This document shows, piece by piece, positions 47,457 through 55,463 of a stretch of DNA of 64,000 nucleotides. The stretch spans positions 191,005 through 255,004 of the forward strand of contig JAHXHN010000006.1 in the NCBI GenBank assembly GCA_025656675.1, in the 5' to 3' direction. The stretch is from Candidatus Thiodiazotropha sp. (ex Codakia rugifera) (GTDB lineage Bacteria; Pseudomonadota; Gammaproteobacteria; Chromatiales; Chromatiaceae). The stretch's first letter is position 1. The number at the start of each line of letters is the position of its first letter. The position numbers and the translations under genes were made by a program. The notes beneath the pieces are model-generated. The model made no database searches and was not told the origin of the DNA. It saw nothing but the letters and a program-made list of their open reading frames with translations.

Positions 47457-48221
47457 ATGGAATACGACGTCTTTATAAGTCATGCTAGCGAGGACAAGTT
47501 CGAAGTCGCTCTTCCGCTCGTTGATCACCTGACAAACAGAGGTCTGAGAGTTTGGATTGATGAATTTGAACTCACGCTAGGTGATAGTTTAAGACGGAAA
47601 ATAAATCAAGGTTTGGTTAAATCGAAATATGGTGTGGTGATCCTAAGTCCGGCATTCTTCGCAAAGGAATGGCCAAACAAAGAGCTTGATGGATTGGTAG
47701 CAAGAGAAAACGGTGCTGAAAAGGTCATATTACCAATTTGGCATAACGTTAGTGTAAGAGAAATCGGTGGATACTCACCGATGCTGGCGGACAAATTAGC
47801 CGTATCCACATCTAATGGCCTCGATTATGTAGCTGATCAGATAGTGAGGGCCGTTAAAGGGTCAAGTATTGAAATAGATCCATCTATCAATCGCTTAATG
47901 GCGACTGAAGATGATATCTTAGAACGATTGGGTCATCAAATGCTCACAGCACGATCTTCTTCAGATTTGCGCTACACGTTATACGAGCTTGAGGAATATA
48001 TGGAGAAGTATCCGCGCTCGCCTCAAGCACGAATGTTGAAGGACCGTATTGAAGCAGGCAAGCGTCGTGCTGAAGAACTGGAAGCACCTCGTACCTTGGG
48101 GCTGCCAAAGGCAGATGCACCAATGAAAGCCAGGAGTGTAGGCATATTCGTAAAAATTATACTTGGGCTCTTATTTTTTCTGGTTTCTGTCGCAGCATAC
48201 ATATATATTTTTTTTGGTTAA
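47457..48221 (+). CDS. TIR-domain protein with C-terminal transmembrane anchor
   Basis: A 254-residue protein. The TIR domain (1-140) begins YDVFISHASEDK, has LRVWIDEFELTLGDSL (box 2-like) and the putative catalytic Glu76 in FFAKEWPNKELDGL, as in NAD-cleaving TIR enzymes. A helical linker (150-215, SDLRYTLYELEEYMEKYP) and one C-terminal helix (IFVKIILGLLFFLVSVAAYI) follow. Bacterial TIR proteins often act in antiphage defence by NAD depletion. Here it is a likely single-gene cassette, starting 19 nt after core site GTTATGC. AGAGG lies upstream of the ATG. Defence function is inference. Confidence 0.8.
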   Translation: MEYDVFISHASEDKFEVALPLVDHLTNRGLRVWIDEFELTLGDSLRRKINQGLVKSKYGVVILSPAFFAKEWPNKELDGLVARENGAEKVILPIWHNVSVREIGGYSPMLADKLAVSTSNGLDYVADQIVRAVKGSSIEIDPSINRLMATEDDILERLGHQMLTARSSSDLRYTLYELEEYMEKYPRSPQARMLKDRIEAGKRRAEELEAPRTLGLPKADAPMKARSVGIFVKIILGLLFFLVSVAAYIYIFFG

Positions 48222-48226
48222 AAATC

Positions 48227-48314
48227 GCATAACAAACGCATACGCTCGGACAGCAAAAAGTGCCGCTCGTTCCACGCTCTGCTTTTTTACTGCTGGTGAT
48301 GCGAAGCGTTAAAT
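48227..48314. repeat. attC-like recombination site 2
   Basis: GCATAAC (48227-48233, same as site 1) and GTTAAAT (48308-48314, fits the GTTRRRY core). Inner arms CGCAT / ATGCG, then CAGC / GCTG, and an A-rich stretch opposite CTTTTTT form an imperfect hairpin. 88 bp, starting 5 nt after the TIR stop. Confidence 0.55.
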
Positions 48315-48346
48315 GAAAATAATTGATCTTCATTTGAGGAATTGAA

Positions 48347-48715
48347 ATGAAAAATAAAGTCATTTGGTTACGGATCAGTTATTGGGCGGGCGCAATTGGT
48401 GATTTTCTAATAGCAATTCTTGTGCTAATTCCAGAGAGAATGGGGGTATCGTCCTATGTTTATCCTATGGGGCTGATGAGTGCTGTGGCATTTTCCTGGG
48501 CATGCATGTTAATTTGGGCGGATAGAAAACCGTTAGAACGAAGATGGATTCTTCTACCCACTATATTAGTTGGAATTATGTTACTAATAGCAGGGGTATA
48601 TTCTATATACGCTGGAGTAATTACAATTAGATCATATATCCCTAATTTCATAATAATTCCAACAATGGTCATTCTTTGGAGTTTCAGTTATTTTAATGCC
48701 AGAGATACCAAATAA
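48347..48715 (+). CDS. Hypothetical four-helix membrane protein
   Basis: A 122-residue, very hydrophobic protein with four predicted helices (GAIGDFLIAILVLIP, MGLMSAVAFSWACMLIWA, WILLPTILVGIMLLIAGVYSI, YIPNFIIIPTMVILWSFSYF). No family is recognised. GAGGAA lies 6-7 nt before the ATG. It begins 33 nt after the core site of attC-like element 2, so it would be the third cassette. No attC-like element is visible after it, which suggests the right end of the array has been lost. Confidence 0.6.
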   Translation: MKNKVIWLRISYWAGAIGDFLIAILVLIPERMGVSSYVYPMGLMSAVAFSWACMLIWADRKPLERRWILLPTILVGIMLLIAGVYSIYAGVITIRSYIPNFIIIPTMVILWSFSYFNARDTK

Positions 48716-48820
48716 GAATGAAAAATATAGTTTAGTACATTGCATTTTCCCCTAATCGGGTAAGGGCGGTCTCTAACCCTCCCTCCGTACCTGGCTTTAC
48801 TTTTAGGTCAACGAACACAT

Positions 48821-48844
48821 AATAAAAGGCCCCCGAAGGGGCCT
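48821..48844 (-). terminator. Rho-independent terminator
   Basis: AGGCCCC / GGGGCCT stem (48827-48844) with a 4-nt loop, TTCG on the minus strand, then TTTTATT. It serves the minus-strand gene at 48890-49201. Confidence 0.8.
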
Positions 48845-48889
48845 ATCTCGTCTTACCAAGGGATAGGGCAAGACCCAATCGCCGCTAAT

Positions 48890-49201
48890 TTACTGCGATA
48901 CGAAGTCTTTATGGGACCTTCTTGCCTCACTTTCAATCGCATCTAGACTGTCAACAAGATCAGTCAATATCCGAATTGTATGACTACACCCAGCCATCAC
49001 ATAGTCGGCAGGTTTGCCTGTATCTTCAAGGACCATACCCATCAGCACTGATAGATAATATGCAGCCTCATTGGCAGTGCTTTTGAGGTTACTCGCTTGT
49101 TCCGATATCTCTTCAGCATGTTCTGCGGATCTGATACCGCGGGCTGTGGCATTGAAGCCAACCCTTTTCCTGATAGCGTATGTGAGCGTATTTTCCGACA
49201 T
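48890..49201 (-). CDS. Hypothetical small cytoplasmic protein
   Basis: A 103-residue soluble protein, mostly helical (SAEHAEEISEQASNLKSTANEAAYYLSVLMG), with a single Cys in VMAGCSHTIRILTDL. No family is recognised with confidence. No ribosome site is visible before the ATG, but a good terminator follows the stop, which supports expression. It sits in the island next to the truncated integrase end. Confidence 0.5.
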   Translation of the reverse strand: MSENTLTYAIRKRVGFNATARGIRSAEHAEEISEQASNLKSTANEAAYYLSVLMGMVLEDTGKPADYVMAGCSHTIRILTDLVDSLDAIESEARRSHKDFVSQ

Positions 49202-49218
49202 TGGACGGCGGACATCCC

Positions 49219-50074
49219 TTACTCCAGGAAAACCAATTCATATTTACAGGTGAGTTTCTTGATCCGCTCTGCAGGTATGCGCCACTGCTTGGTTCTAAAG
49301 TGAACCTCATCCCATCTCGCCCCCCGAAGTTCTCCAGGTCGGGCAAAGGTCAGTAAGAGCAATTTTTAGAGCTAGTCGAGTGAGTTCATGCACTGTGTAG
49401 TGATCTAATGCTCTCAAGAACTTTGGAAGTGACTCAGATCGTAACCATGCCCGGAGTGCCAATTTCGGAGTAGCAATGACGCCGTGAAGTTGGTCTGCTG
49501 GGTTGTACTCGATTCCTGCTGTCTGGACAGCGTACCTAAAGACACCGTTCATCCGTTGTTTAATTCGCCCAGCGACATCGATAGCTCCTCTTTCCTCAAC
49601 GGCACGAATCACAGAAAGAGATTCAAGTGTTTTGATATCCCCTATCGGACGACCACCTATGGAATTAAAGACATCTTGCTCTAGAGAGGTTCACACCCTT
49701 TTGGCATGATCAGGCGTCCAGCGTCCTTTCTGCTTAGAAAACCATTCCTGTGCGATGGTGTAGAAAGAGTTGCCTGAACGGGTCATCTTTTCCATCTTTC
49801 GGCTATGTACTGGGTCTTCGCCTATGTGTAGTTTTCGCTTTGCTTCAAGTGCCTCTTCACGGACCATAGCAGCAGTAACAACCGGATATGCCCCCAAGGA
49901 CATCGTTTTTTCTTTACTATCAATGCGATACTTAAGCCGCCAATACTTGGGATTGTCCGGATCAACGAGTAGATAGAGCCCTCCCCCATCTGCTAACTTA
50001 TAAGGCTTCTCTTTTCCTTTAGCGGATTTGATCTTGGTTTCGGGGAGTTTTCCAAAGGTTCGCTGGCGTGCCAT
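49219..50074 (-). pseudogene. P4-type tyrosine integrase, decayed and truncated
   Basis: The N-terminus (MARQRTFGKLPETKIKSAKG..., DGGGLYLLVDPDNPKYW) is the DUF4102 arm-binding domain of P4-type integrases. At 49691-49693 the frame hits TGA in AKRV*TSLEQDVF, where the family has Trp. The same frame then continues (SIGGRPIGDI, NGVFRYAVQTAGIEYNPADQL). A run of five T at 49363-49367 causes a frameshift: shifting by one restores LLTFARPGELRGARWDEV, which holds the first catalytic Arg. The sequence ends at 49219, so the rest of the catalytic domain (His, second Arg, Tyr) is missing. It lies next to tRNA-Leu, as such integrases do. Confidence 0.88.
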
Positions 50075-50144
50075 TTTGGGGGTATCTCAATATGACAGGA
50101 TTTTTTATTACCTTAAAAATTCCCCCTATTTGATTGGATTGTAA

Positions 50145-50256
50145 TGGACAGCACTGGACCCTGTTAGACTTATAAGTCCTGTAAATACTGGTAGTTAGGA
50201 AGATTATTGGACGTTGCTGGATTGTGAGATGGTGCCCGGGGCCGGAATCGAACCGG
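50145..50256. repeat. Attachment-like repeat, right copy (R), including tRNA-Leu 3' end
   Basis: TGGACAGCACTGGACC (50145-50160) and, within the tRNA, CGGGGCCGGAATCG (50237-50250) both match the middle copy. This is the intact junction between integrase promoter region and target tRNA gene. Confidence 0.75.
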
Positions 50257-50316
50257 CACGACCCGAAGGTCGAGAGATTTTAAGTCTCTTGCGTCTACCA
50301 ATTTCGCCACCCGGGC
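50230..50316 (-). tRNA. tRNA-Leu (anticodon UAA)
   Basis: 87 nt with encoded CCA (TGG at 50230-50232 on the plus strand). Acceptor GCCCGGG pairs with CCCGGGC; anticodon loop CTTAAAA gives UAA; long variable arm (TCGACCTTCGGGTCG) as expected for leucine; T loop GGTTCGATTCC. It is the leuZ equivalent and the likely integration target. Confidence 0.97.
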
Positions 50317-50353
50317 TGATTGGGCATACGTTGAAGTAGTCACAACAAGGAGA

Positions 50354-50427
50354 TGGAGGCTGAGCCCGGAATCGAACCGAGGTCCACGGCTTTGCAGGCC
50401 GCTGCATAACCACTCTGCCACTCAGCC
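50354..50427 (-). tRNA. tRNA-Cys (anticodon GCA)
   Basis: 74 nt with encoded CCA. Acceptor GGCTGAG, anticodon loop CTGCAAA (GCA), T loop GGTTCGATTCC. It lies between tRNA-Gly and tRNA-Leu, in the order glyW-cysT-leuZ. Confidence 0.97.
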
Positions 50428-50500
50428 TAAGTTCGGAATTCTATCACCTATTGCTGGTGAATCGAATTCTAACCTGAACCTGCGAATTCAGGTATTAAAC

Positions 50501-50526
50501 AAAAAGGCCCCGGTTGCACCGAGGCC
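50501..50526 (-). terminator. Terminator-like hairpin after tRNA-Gly
   Basis: On the minus strand GGCCTCGG / CCGGGGCC (one G-U pair), loop TGCAA, then TTTTT. It would separate tRNA-Gly from tRNA-Cys transcription at least partly. Confidence 0.6.
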
Positions 50527-50537
50527 TCTTAGAGAAT

Positions 50538-50613
<76 letters not shown>

Positions 50614-50708
50614 TATCTTCAAGAAGGGCGTATTTTAGCTACAGTTTGCCCCCTGTCAACCCTTTCCTTGTCCACTGGAAGCGGATAGTGAAAATAAGCT
50701 TCCTCATA

Positions 50709-51146
50709 TTAGCGATAGGGCCTATAGGGTAAGGTGATTACAATCTCGCCATCTTTTTCTGTTCTTTGCATGGCTTCCACATCAGCATCACCAGGTAACC
50801 TGAAACGACGACGCATAGAAGATGAGGTGGTAGAAAAACTGTATCCCCGATCACCACGGTTCTCGACTCGATGCGCTTCTTGGTTCTCAACCAGAAGAGA
50901 ATGCCCTTGCACTTTCACTTGCAAGGCATCTGGTGAATACCCGCGAAAAAGAATACGCAGGTGATAGCCTGAGTCATCTTGATCCTGTCTGAATCGGATG
51001 TGCCGCTGCATATTGAACGATGAAGGGCCATCAGCAGCCCTATTGAAGGGAGCCCCAGACGAATAATAGCCAGGAGGTTGAGCATAGATTGAGGTACTAA
51101 ACACAACCGCTAGGATAACACTGAATAATTTAATATCTTTTCTCAT
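50709..51146 (-). CDS. Secreted Hsp20/alpha-crystallin-like protein
   Basis: A 145-residue protein with a signal peptide (MRKDIKLFSVILAVVFSTSIYA^QPP) and an alpha-crystallin type domain: YHLRILFRGYSPDALQVKVQ, HSLLVENQEA, then FSTTSSSMRRRFRLPGDADV and DGEIVITLPY. A periplasmic location is unusual for Hsp20 proteins, which are mostly cytoplasmic. GAGG precedes the ATG. It lies between pgsA and tRNA-Gly. The conserved C-terminal IxI motif is not clear. It may protect periplasmic proteins (inference). Confidence 0.72.
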   Translation of the reverse strand: MRKDIKLFSVILAVVFSTSIYAQPPGYYSSGAPFNRAADGPSSFNMQRHIRFRQDQDDSGYHLRILFRGYSPDALQVKVQGHSLLVENQEAHRVENRGDRGYSFSTTSSSMRRRFRLPGDADVEAMQRTEKDGEIVITLPYRPYR

Positions 51147-51381
51147 CAGAGACCTCCTCTAAAACTACCTCTGCCAAGTTTCTAATGCCCATCATTACAG
51201 TTGCGGCTACATCACTCCAGTGAAGGCCTGAATCCACTAGGTTCAATAGACTGATTAGATCCAGATGTACACCGTAATGACAAGTGCCGATGTTCTCGAC
51301 AGACTTAATTGAAGCTTAGCAGTTCAGACAGCCCTCAAAATGGTATCACTTAACAATCCATATCTGGATAACACACTATCT

Positions 51382-51966
51382 CTACTTCTGCTCCAATGAA
51401 CCGCTTAACTGCCGTTCTCCCAACAAACTGGGCCATGCGGCGCGCAAATAGACCACCATGGACCAGAGCGTAAGAATTGCGGCCATATAGAGCAGTACAA
51501 AGCCAACTGTATAGACGGGTATACCCCACAATGGCTCACTGTAGATTAACAGTAGGATTGCAACCATCTGTACTGCTGTCTTGAATTTTCCAATCATGGA
51601 GACTGCCACCATGCCCCTTGCACCCACTTCTGCCATCCACTCACGCAGGGCTGATATAGTGATTTCTCGTCCAATAATGACCGCTGCTGGTATTGCGAAT
51701 GCCGGCGTCGGCTCTGACTGAACCAGCAACAACAGAGAAACCGCCACCATCAGCTTATCGGCTACCGGATCGAGAAATGCACCAAATGGAGAGACCTGCC
51801 CCCAGCGTCTGGCCAGATAGCCATCAAACCAGTCGGTTACAGCTGCAACTGCGAAAACTATTGCACAACTATAGCGAGCCCATTCCACTGGAAGATAGAA
51901 CAACAGAACAAATACCGGAATCAGAATAATCCTCAGTAATGTGAGAATGTTTGGGATATTCCACAT
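51382..51966 (-). CDS. pgsA: CDP-diacylglycerol-glycerol-3-phosphate 3-phosphatidyltransferase PgsA
   Basis: A 194-residue membrane enzyme (usual about 182). The CDP-alcohol phosphotransferase motif DG-x2-AR-x8-G-x3-D-x3-D is complete in DGYLARRWGQVSPFGAFLDP plus VAD. About five helices. It makes phosphatidylglycerophosphate, the first committed step to phosphatidylglycerol and cardiolipin, in the inner membrane. It begins 9 nt after the uvrC stop, as in E. coli, followed by tRNA-Gly, tRNA-Cys and tRNA-Leu. Confidence 0.95.
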   Translation of the reverse strand: MWNIPNILTLLRIILIPVFVLLFYLPVEWARYSCAIVFAVAAVTDWFDGYLARRWGQVSPFGAFLDPVADKLMVAVSLLLLVQSEPTPAFAIPAAVIIGREITISALREWMAEVGARGMVAVSMIGKFKTAVQMVAILLLIYSEPLWGIPVYTVGFVLLYMAAILTLWSMVVYLRAAWPSLLGERQLSGSLEQK

Positions 51967-51975
51967 AGTGTTTCT

Positions 51976-53799
51976 CTAGCCCTTATCGTGAAAAGCGTGA
52001 TAAATCTGCTCCGCCAAGGTCTTACTGATACCCTCGACACTGGAAATATCCTCTATCCCTGCTCTAGACAGCTCTTGCAGGCCACCAAACTGCTTCATTA
52101 AACGCTGACGGCGTTTGGGACCTATACCAGGTATTTGCTCCAACACAGAGCGATTTCGGGTTTTAGAACGCCGCTGTCGATGAGCCGTAATGGCAAAACG
52201 ATGGGCTTCATCCCGGATCTGTTGGATCAGATGCAATGCCGATGAATCAGCGGGCAGTATAATAGGTGCTTTGCGCCCCAACAAGAAGAGCTGCTCCATC
52301 CCGGCTTTACGGTCCACCCCCTTGGCAACGCCAATCAGAATCAACCCAGAGATACCTAGATCTTGTAATCGTTCGTGTACGGCACTCATCTGCCCCTTGC
52401 CACCGTCTATAAACAGCAGATCAGGTAATGCCACCTCCCCTTTCTTGATCCTACGATAACGGCGTTCCAGCGCTTGTGCCATCGCGGCATAATCATCGCC
52501 AGGTGTAATGCCTTCAATGTTAAAGCGGCGGTAGTCAGACTTTAGCGGTCCTTGCTCATTGAAAACCACACAGGACGCAACTGTCGACTCTCCCCTAGTG
52601 TGACTGATATCAAAACACTCCATACGTTCGGGTATGGCCTGCAGCATCAGAGCCTGTTGGAGTGCTTGCAACCTACCCTCCATATCAGTACGGGCAGTAA
52701 GTCTGGCCTGTAGGGCCAGATCTGCATTTCCCTGCGCCATTTTCACCCAGCGAGCCCGCTCTCCACGTACCTTGCAACTGATTCGAACCCGACGCTTGGC
52801 CTGCTGACTAAGTACCTCCTCTAACAACGAGGTCTCTTTCAGTTGCCGGTTCAGGATAATCTCGCTGGGAACAGGCTTATCGAGATAGTATTGGGAGATG
52901 AATGCCGACAGAATATCCTGTTCAGATGCTTGTAGAGGCACAGAGGGATAAAAGGATTTATTACCTAGATTACGCCCGGCACGGATATAGAAAACCTGAA
53001 TACAGGCACTACCGCCCGTTTTGGCCAGCGCGACGATATCCAGATCGCCACTCTCACCGCTCACATATTGGCGCTCTTGAACTCTTCTAAGATGTTTGAT
53101 CTGATCCCGGTAGCGTGCTGCCTGCTCAAACGCCAGTTTTTGTGAGGCCTGTTCCATGCGCCACACCAGATCATCGATCACCTGATTGGTCTTCCCTTCC
53201 AGAAATAGCGTTGCATGCTGAACATCGCTCGAATACGCCTCCGTCGAGATCAACCCAACACAAGGTGCACTGCAGCGTTTGATTTGATATTGCAGACATG
53301 GCCTGGATCGATTGCGGAAAAAGCTCTCTTCACACTGGCGAACAGGAAATAGCTTTTGCAAGACCTGCAGGGTTTCCCGGGTCGATCCAGCACTGGGATA
53401 GGGTCCAAAATAGCGCCCATTACCTCGTCGTGCACCCCGTCGAAATGAGAGCGCAGGAAATGCTTCGTCGATTGAGAGATAGATGTAGGGATAACTCTTA
53501 TCATCCCTCAATAAAACGTTGTACTTTGGCTTGAGAGACTTTATTAGATTATTTTCGAGAAGTAGGGCCTCCGCTTCTGTATGGGTGACAATAATCTCGA
53601 TCTGTGCAATTTGCGCCACCATCAGCTGAATACGTCGGTTTAAACTGCGGGTAAAGTAGCTGGAAACCCGTCTCTTCAGATTCTTTGCCTTACCCACATA
53701 AAGTACTGATCCACTTGTACTGATCATGCGATAGACACCCGGTCTGGATGTCAGTGTTTTGAGAAAGGCATTGTGATCAAATACCAGGGGCTCTGTCAT
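51976..53799 (-). CDS. uvrC: Excinuclease ABC subunit C, UvrC
   Basis: About 607 residues, as in E. coli UvrC (610). GIY-YIG nuclease at the N-terminus (RPGVYRMI...VLYVGKAKNLKRRVSSYF), a cysteine group RPCLQYQIKRCSAPC, a UVR motif (VWRMEQASQKLAFEQAARYRDQI, in parts), RNase H-like nuclease (ECFDISHTRGEST, LLFIDGGKGQ) and C-terminal helix-hairpin-helix pair (IPGIGPKRRQRLMKQFGG). It makes both incisions in nucleotide excision repair. The start is the ATG at 53799 or an in-frame TTG at 53808. The ribosome site is weak. Confidence 0.96.
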   Translation of the reverse strand: MTEPLVFDHNAFLKTLTSRPGVYRMISTSGSVLYVGKAKNLKRRVSSYFTRSLNRRIQLMVAQIAQIEIIVTHTEAEALLLENNLIKSLKPKYNVLLRDDKSYPYIYLSIDEAFPALSFRRGARRGNGRYFGPYPSAGSTRETLQVLQKLFPVRQCEESFFRNRSRPCLQYQIKRCSAPCVGLISTEAYSSDVQHATLFLEGKTNQVIDDLVWRMEQASQKLAFEQAARYRDQIKHLRRVQERQYVSGESGDLDIVALAKTGGSACIQVFYIRAGRNLGNKSFYPSVPLQASEQDILSAFISQYYLDKPVPSEIILNRQLKETSLLEEVLSQQAKRRVRISCKVRGERARWVKMAQGNADLALQARLTARTDMEGRLQALQQALMLQAIPERMECFDISHTRGESTVASCVVFNEQGPLKSDYRRFNIEGITPGDDYAAMAQALERRYRRIKKGEVALPDLLFIDGGKGQMSAVHERLQDLGISGLILIGVAKGVDRKAGMEQLFLLGRKAPIILPADSSALHLIQQIRDEAHRFAITAHRQRRSKTRNRSVLEQIPGIGPKRRQRLMKQFGGLQELSRAGIEDISSVEGISKTLAEQIYHAFHDKG

Positions 53800-53813
53800 T
53801 GCAGTCAAAATTC

Positions 53814-53836
53814 CCTAGGGCTTGTTAACACTCATT
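53814..53836. repeat. Dispersed short motif, copy 3
   Basis: CTAGGGCTTGTTAACACTCAT and flanks, with two changes from the other copies. It is just upstream of uvrC, unlike copies 1 and 2, which are at gene ends. Confidence 0.55.
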
Positions 53837-53886
53837 TGATTATCACTGCCAAGACCATTATTTTGTCCAGCAAGGGAGAAAGCGTA

Positions 53887-53997
53887 ATGCTCCCATTGGA
53901 TCAGCACATGAAAACCACAGTTTCGGATGCTGATCTGAGTCATTTCAAAAGGTCACTGGTAAGACGACATTACCAGGCTACCTCTCAGTATGAATGA
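53887..53997 (+). CDS. Possible small protein (36 residues)
   Basis: An ATG at 53887 follows GGAGAA at 9 nt. The peptide MLPLDQHMKTTVSDADLS... is hydrophilic and has no recognisable domain. It lies on the plus strand in the gap between uvrC and the glycosylase gene. Coding is uncertain; only the ribosome site supports it. Confidence 0.22.
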   Translation: MLPLDQHMKTTVSDADLSHFKRSLVRRHYQATSQYE

Positions 53998-54016
53998 TAT
54001 GGACTCGATTCAACGA

Positions 54017-54649
54017 TTATTGACAATTCAGGTATTCCCGAGCACGGCTAAAGATCTGCTGAAACATCGGCGTAGTGAGGCGTCGGGTCTGCGTATTGTA
54101 GCGACTGCAGTGATAGGAATCGATCAACAGCAACTGATCGTTTAGTGGGTGTTCCTTCCCATGGGCGAATGAGAAGGCTTTTTGCCTGAGTCCCAATGCT
54201 TTGATGATGGCCTGATGGGCAATTGAGCCTAATCCGATAACCAGACTGTTTGATGGCATACTCTCAATTTCATCTTGCAGAAAACGATTACAATTGTTGA
54301 TTTCACTACCAATGGGTTTATTTTGTGGTGGCAGACACTTGACCGCATTGGTGATCCGGCAGTTATGCAGCTTAAGCCCATCTTTCCTTGAGATGGCCTC
54401 TGGTTGATTCGAAAACCCGAACTCAAACAGGGTTTGATAAAGCAATATGCCGGCATGATCACCGGTAAAAGGACGACCAGTGGCGTTGGCACCATGCATT
54501 CCAGGCGCCAATCCTACAATCAGTAAACGTGCTTTTGCATCGCCAAAGGGGGCTACTGGTGCAGCGTGATAATTGGGGTTGTCCTTTTTTACCTGACCAA
54601 GAAAATCAACCAACCGCAGGCAGCGGCGACACCGAGGGTTAAAGATCAT
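54017..54649 (-). CDS. Uracil-DNA glycosylase, family 5-like (Fe-S)
   Basis: A 210-residue enzyme. Motif A is GLAPGMHGANATGRPFTGDH, with ITNAVKCLPPQNKP next and motif B near the end, DSYHCSRYNTQTRRLT. These are family 5 (UDGb) features. Cys residues at CRRC near the N-terminus, KCLPP and NNCN are the expected 4Fe-4S ligands. It removes uracil and possibly other deaminated bases from DNA. It starts at the stop codon of the uvrY/gacA gene (TAATG), so both are one unit. This gene is not in the E. coli uvrY-uvrC order, so it is an insertion into it. Confidence 0.87.
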   Translation of the reverse strand: MIFNPRCRRCLRLVDFLGQVKKDNPNYHAAPVAPFGDAKARLLIVGLAPGMHGANATGRPFTGDHAGILLYQTLFEFGFSNQPEAISRKDGLKLHNCRITNAVKCLPPQNKPIGSEINNCNRFLQDEIESMPSNSLVIGLGSIAHQAIIKALGLRQKAFSFAHGKEHPLNDQLLLIDSYHCSRYNTQTRRLTTPMFQQIFSRAREYLNCQ

Positions 54650-55296
54650 TAATGCTTTTCGCTGTCTTTTAGGATGCCATGACGATAGGCCAATCGTGTC
54701 AGCTCAACATCGTTATTAATATCAAGCTTTTCATAGATACGCTGTCTATAGGTACTGACCGTCTTCGGGCTAAGGGAGAGAATATCTGAAATCTCCTGAT
54801 TCTTTTGACCTTCAAGTATTTGTAAGAGTACCTGCGTTTCCCTGGATGATAACCCTTTGAAGGGATTTTCAGCATTCCCCTGCCATTCCATCAATGTATG
54901 TTTCCTTGCGACCTCTGAGGAAATATAGTGATGGCCGTTGTTGACGGCTCGGATGGCACGCAGCATTTCATCAGCCGGACAACCCTTGGTGAGAAAACCC
55001 ATAGCTCCCACCTCGTGCAAACGTGATGGAAACGGGTCGTCATCGAGTACAGTCAAGGCAATCACCTTAAGATCTGACTTGATACGCAGTACCCTGCGGG
55101 TTGCTTCAATCCCACCCATGCCAGGCATATTGACATCCATGAGTACGACGTCTGGCGAATTTTGTTTGACCAGCTCTATTGCCTCTTCTCCGGTCGACGC
55201 CTCACCCGACACCTCGATATCGGGTGCCTTGTCCAAAATACCCCTGACTCCGGTTCTGATCAATTCGTGATCATCAACCAGTAGAACTTTTATCAT
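54649..55296 (-). CDS. uvrY: Response regulator UvrY/GacA family
   Basis: A 215-residue NarL/FixJ regulator. Receiver domain with DD at positions 8-9, phospho-acceptor in VVLMDVNMPGMGG (about Asp54), and TVLDDD; LuxR helix-turn-helix at the C-terminus (LSSRETQVLLQILEGQKNQEISDILSLSPKTVSTYRQRIYEKL, in parts). Wording is close to UvrY/GacA/SirA, partner of BarA/GacS, which acts on the small RNAs of the Csr/Rsm system. The neighbourhood with uvrC and pgsA supports this. No sensor kinase gene is nearby. Confidence 0.93.
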   Translation of the reverse strand: MIKVLLVDDHELIRTGVRGILDKAPDIEVSGEASTGEEAIELVKQNSPDVVLMDVNMPGMGGIEATRRVLRIKSDLKVIALTVLDDDPFPSRLHEVGAMGFLTKGCPADEMLRAIRAVNNGHHYISSEVARKHTLMEWQGNAENPFKGLSSRETQVLLQILEGQKNQEISDILSLSPKTVSTYRQRIYEKLDINNDVELTRLAYRHGILKDSEKH

Positions 55297-55463
55297 TTCT
55301 GCTTCTCATCAGATCCCTCTTCCTTTCATTATTAGTCGGCATAGAGTACGCCACCTAACCCTGTGGCTTTCCGACAAACCCGTCATTCAAAACTAATTTA
55401 CCCCAAACAGGCTGTCACGGCGAGTACCCTAAATCATTAAATCACAATAACCTATGTCTCATC

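Larger units (their letters stand above)
43823..50252. mobile_element. Putative integrated segment B at tRNA-Leu (genomic island remnant)
   Basis: Runs from the middle attachment-like site to the tRNA-Leu 3' end. It carries the broken chemoreceptor, the cassette-like cluster, a small unknown gene and a decayed P4-type integrase next to the tRNA, the normal layout of tRNA-targeted islands. Parts are clearly more AT-rich than the flanks, especially 46800-48720. Ends are approximate. Confidence 0.65.

Noticed and set aside
41500..50316. Integron integrase intI
   Set aside because: The only recombinase is the decayed P4-type integrase with a DUF4102 domain, which is not of the IntI type.
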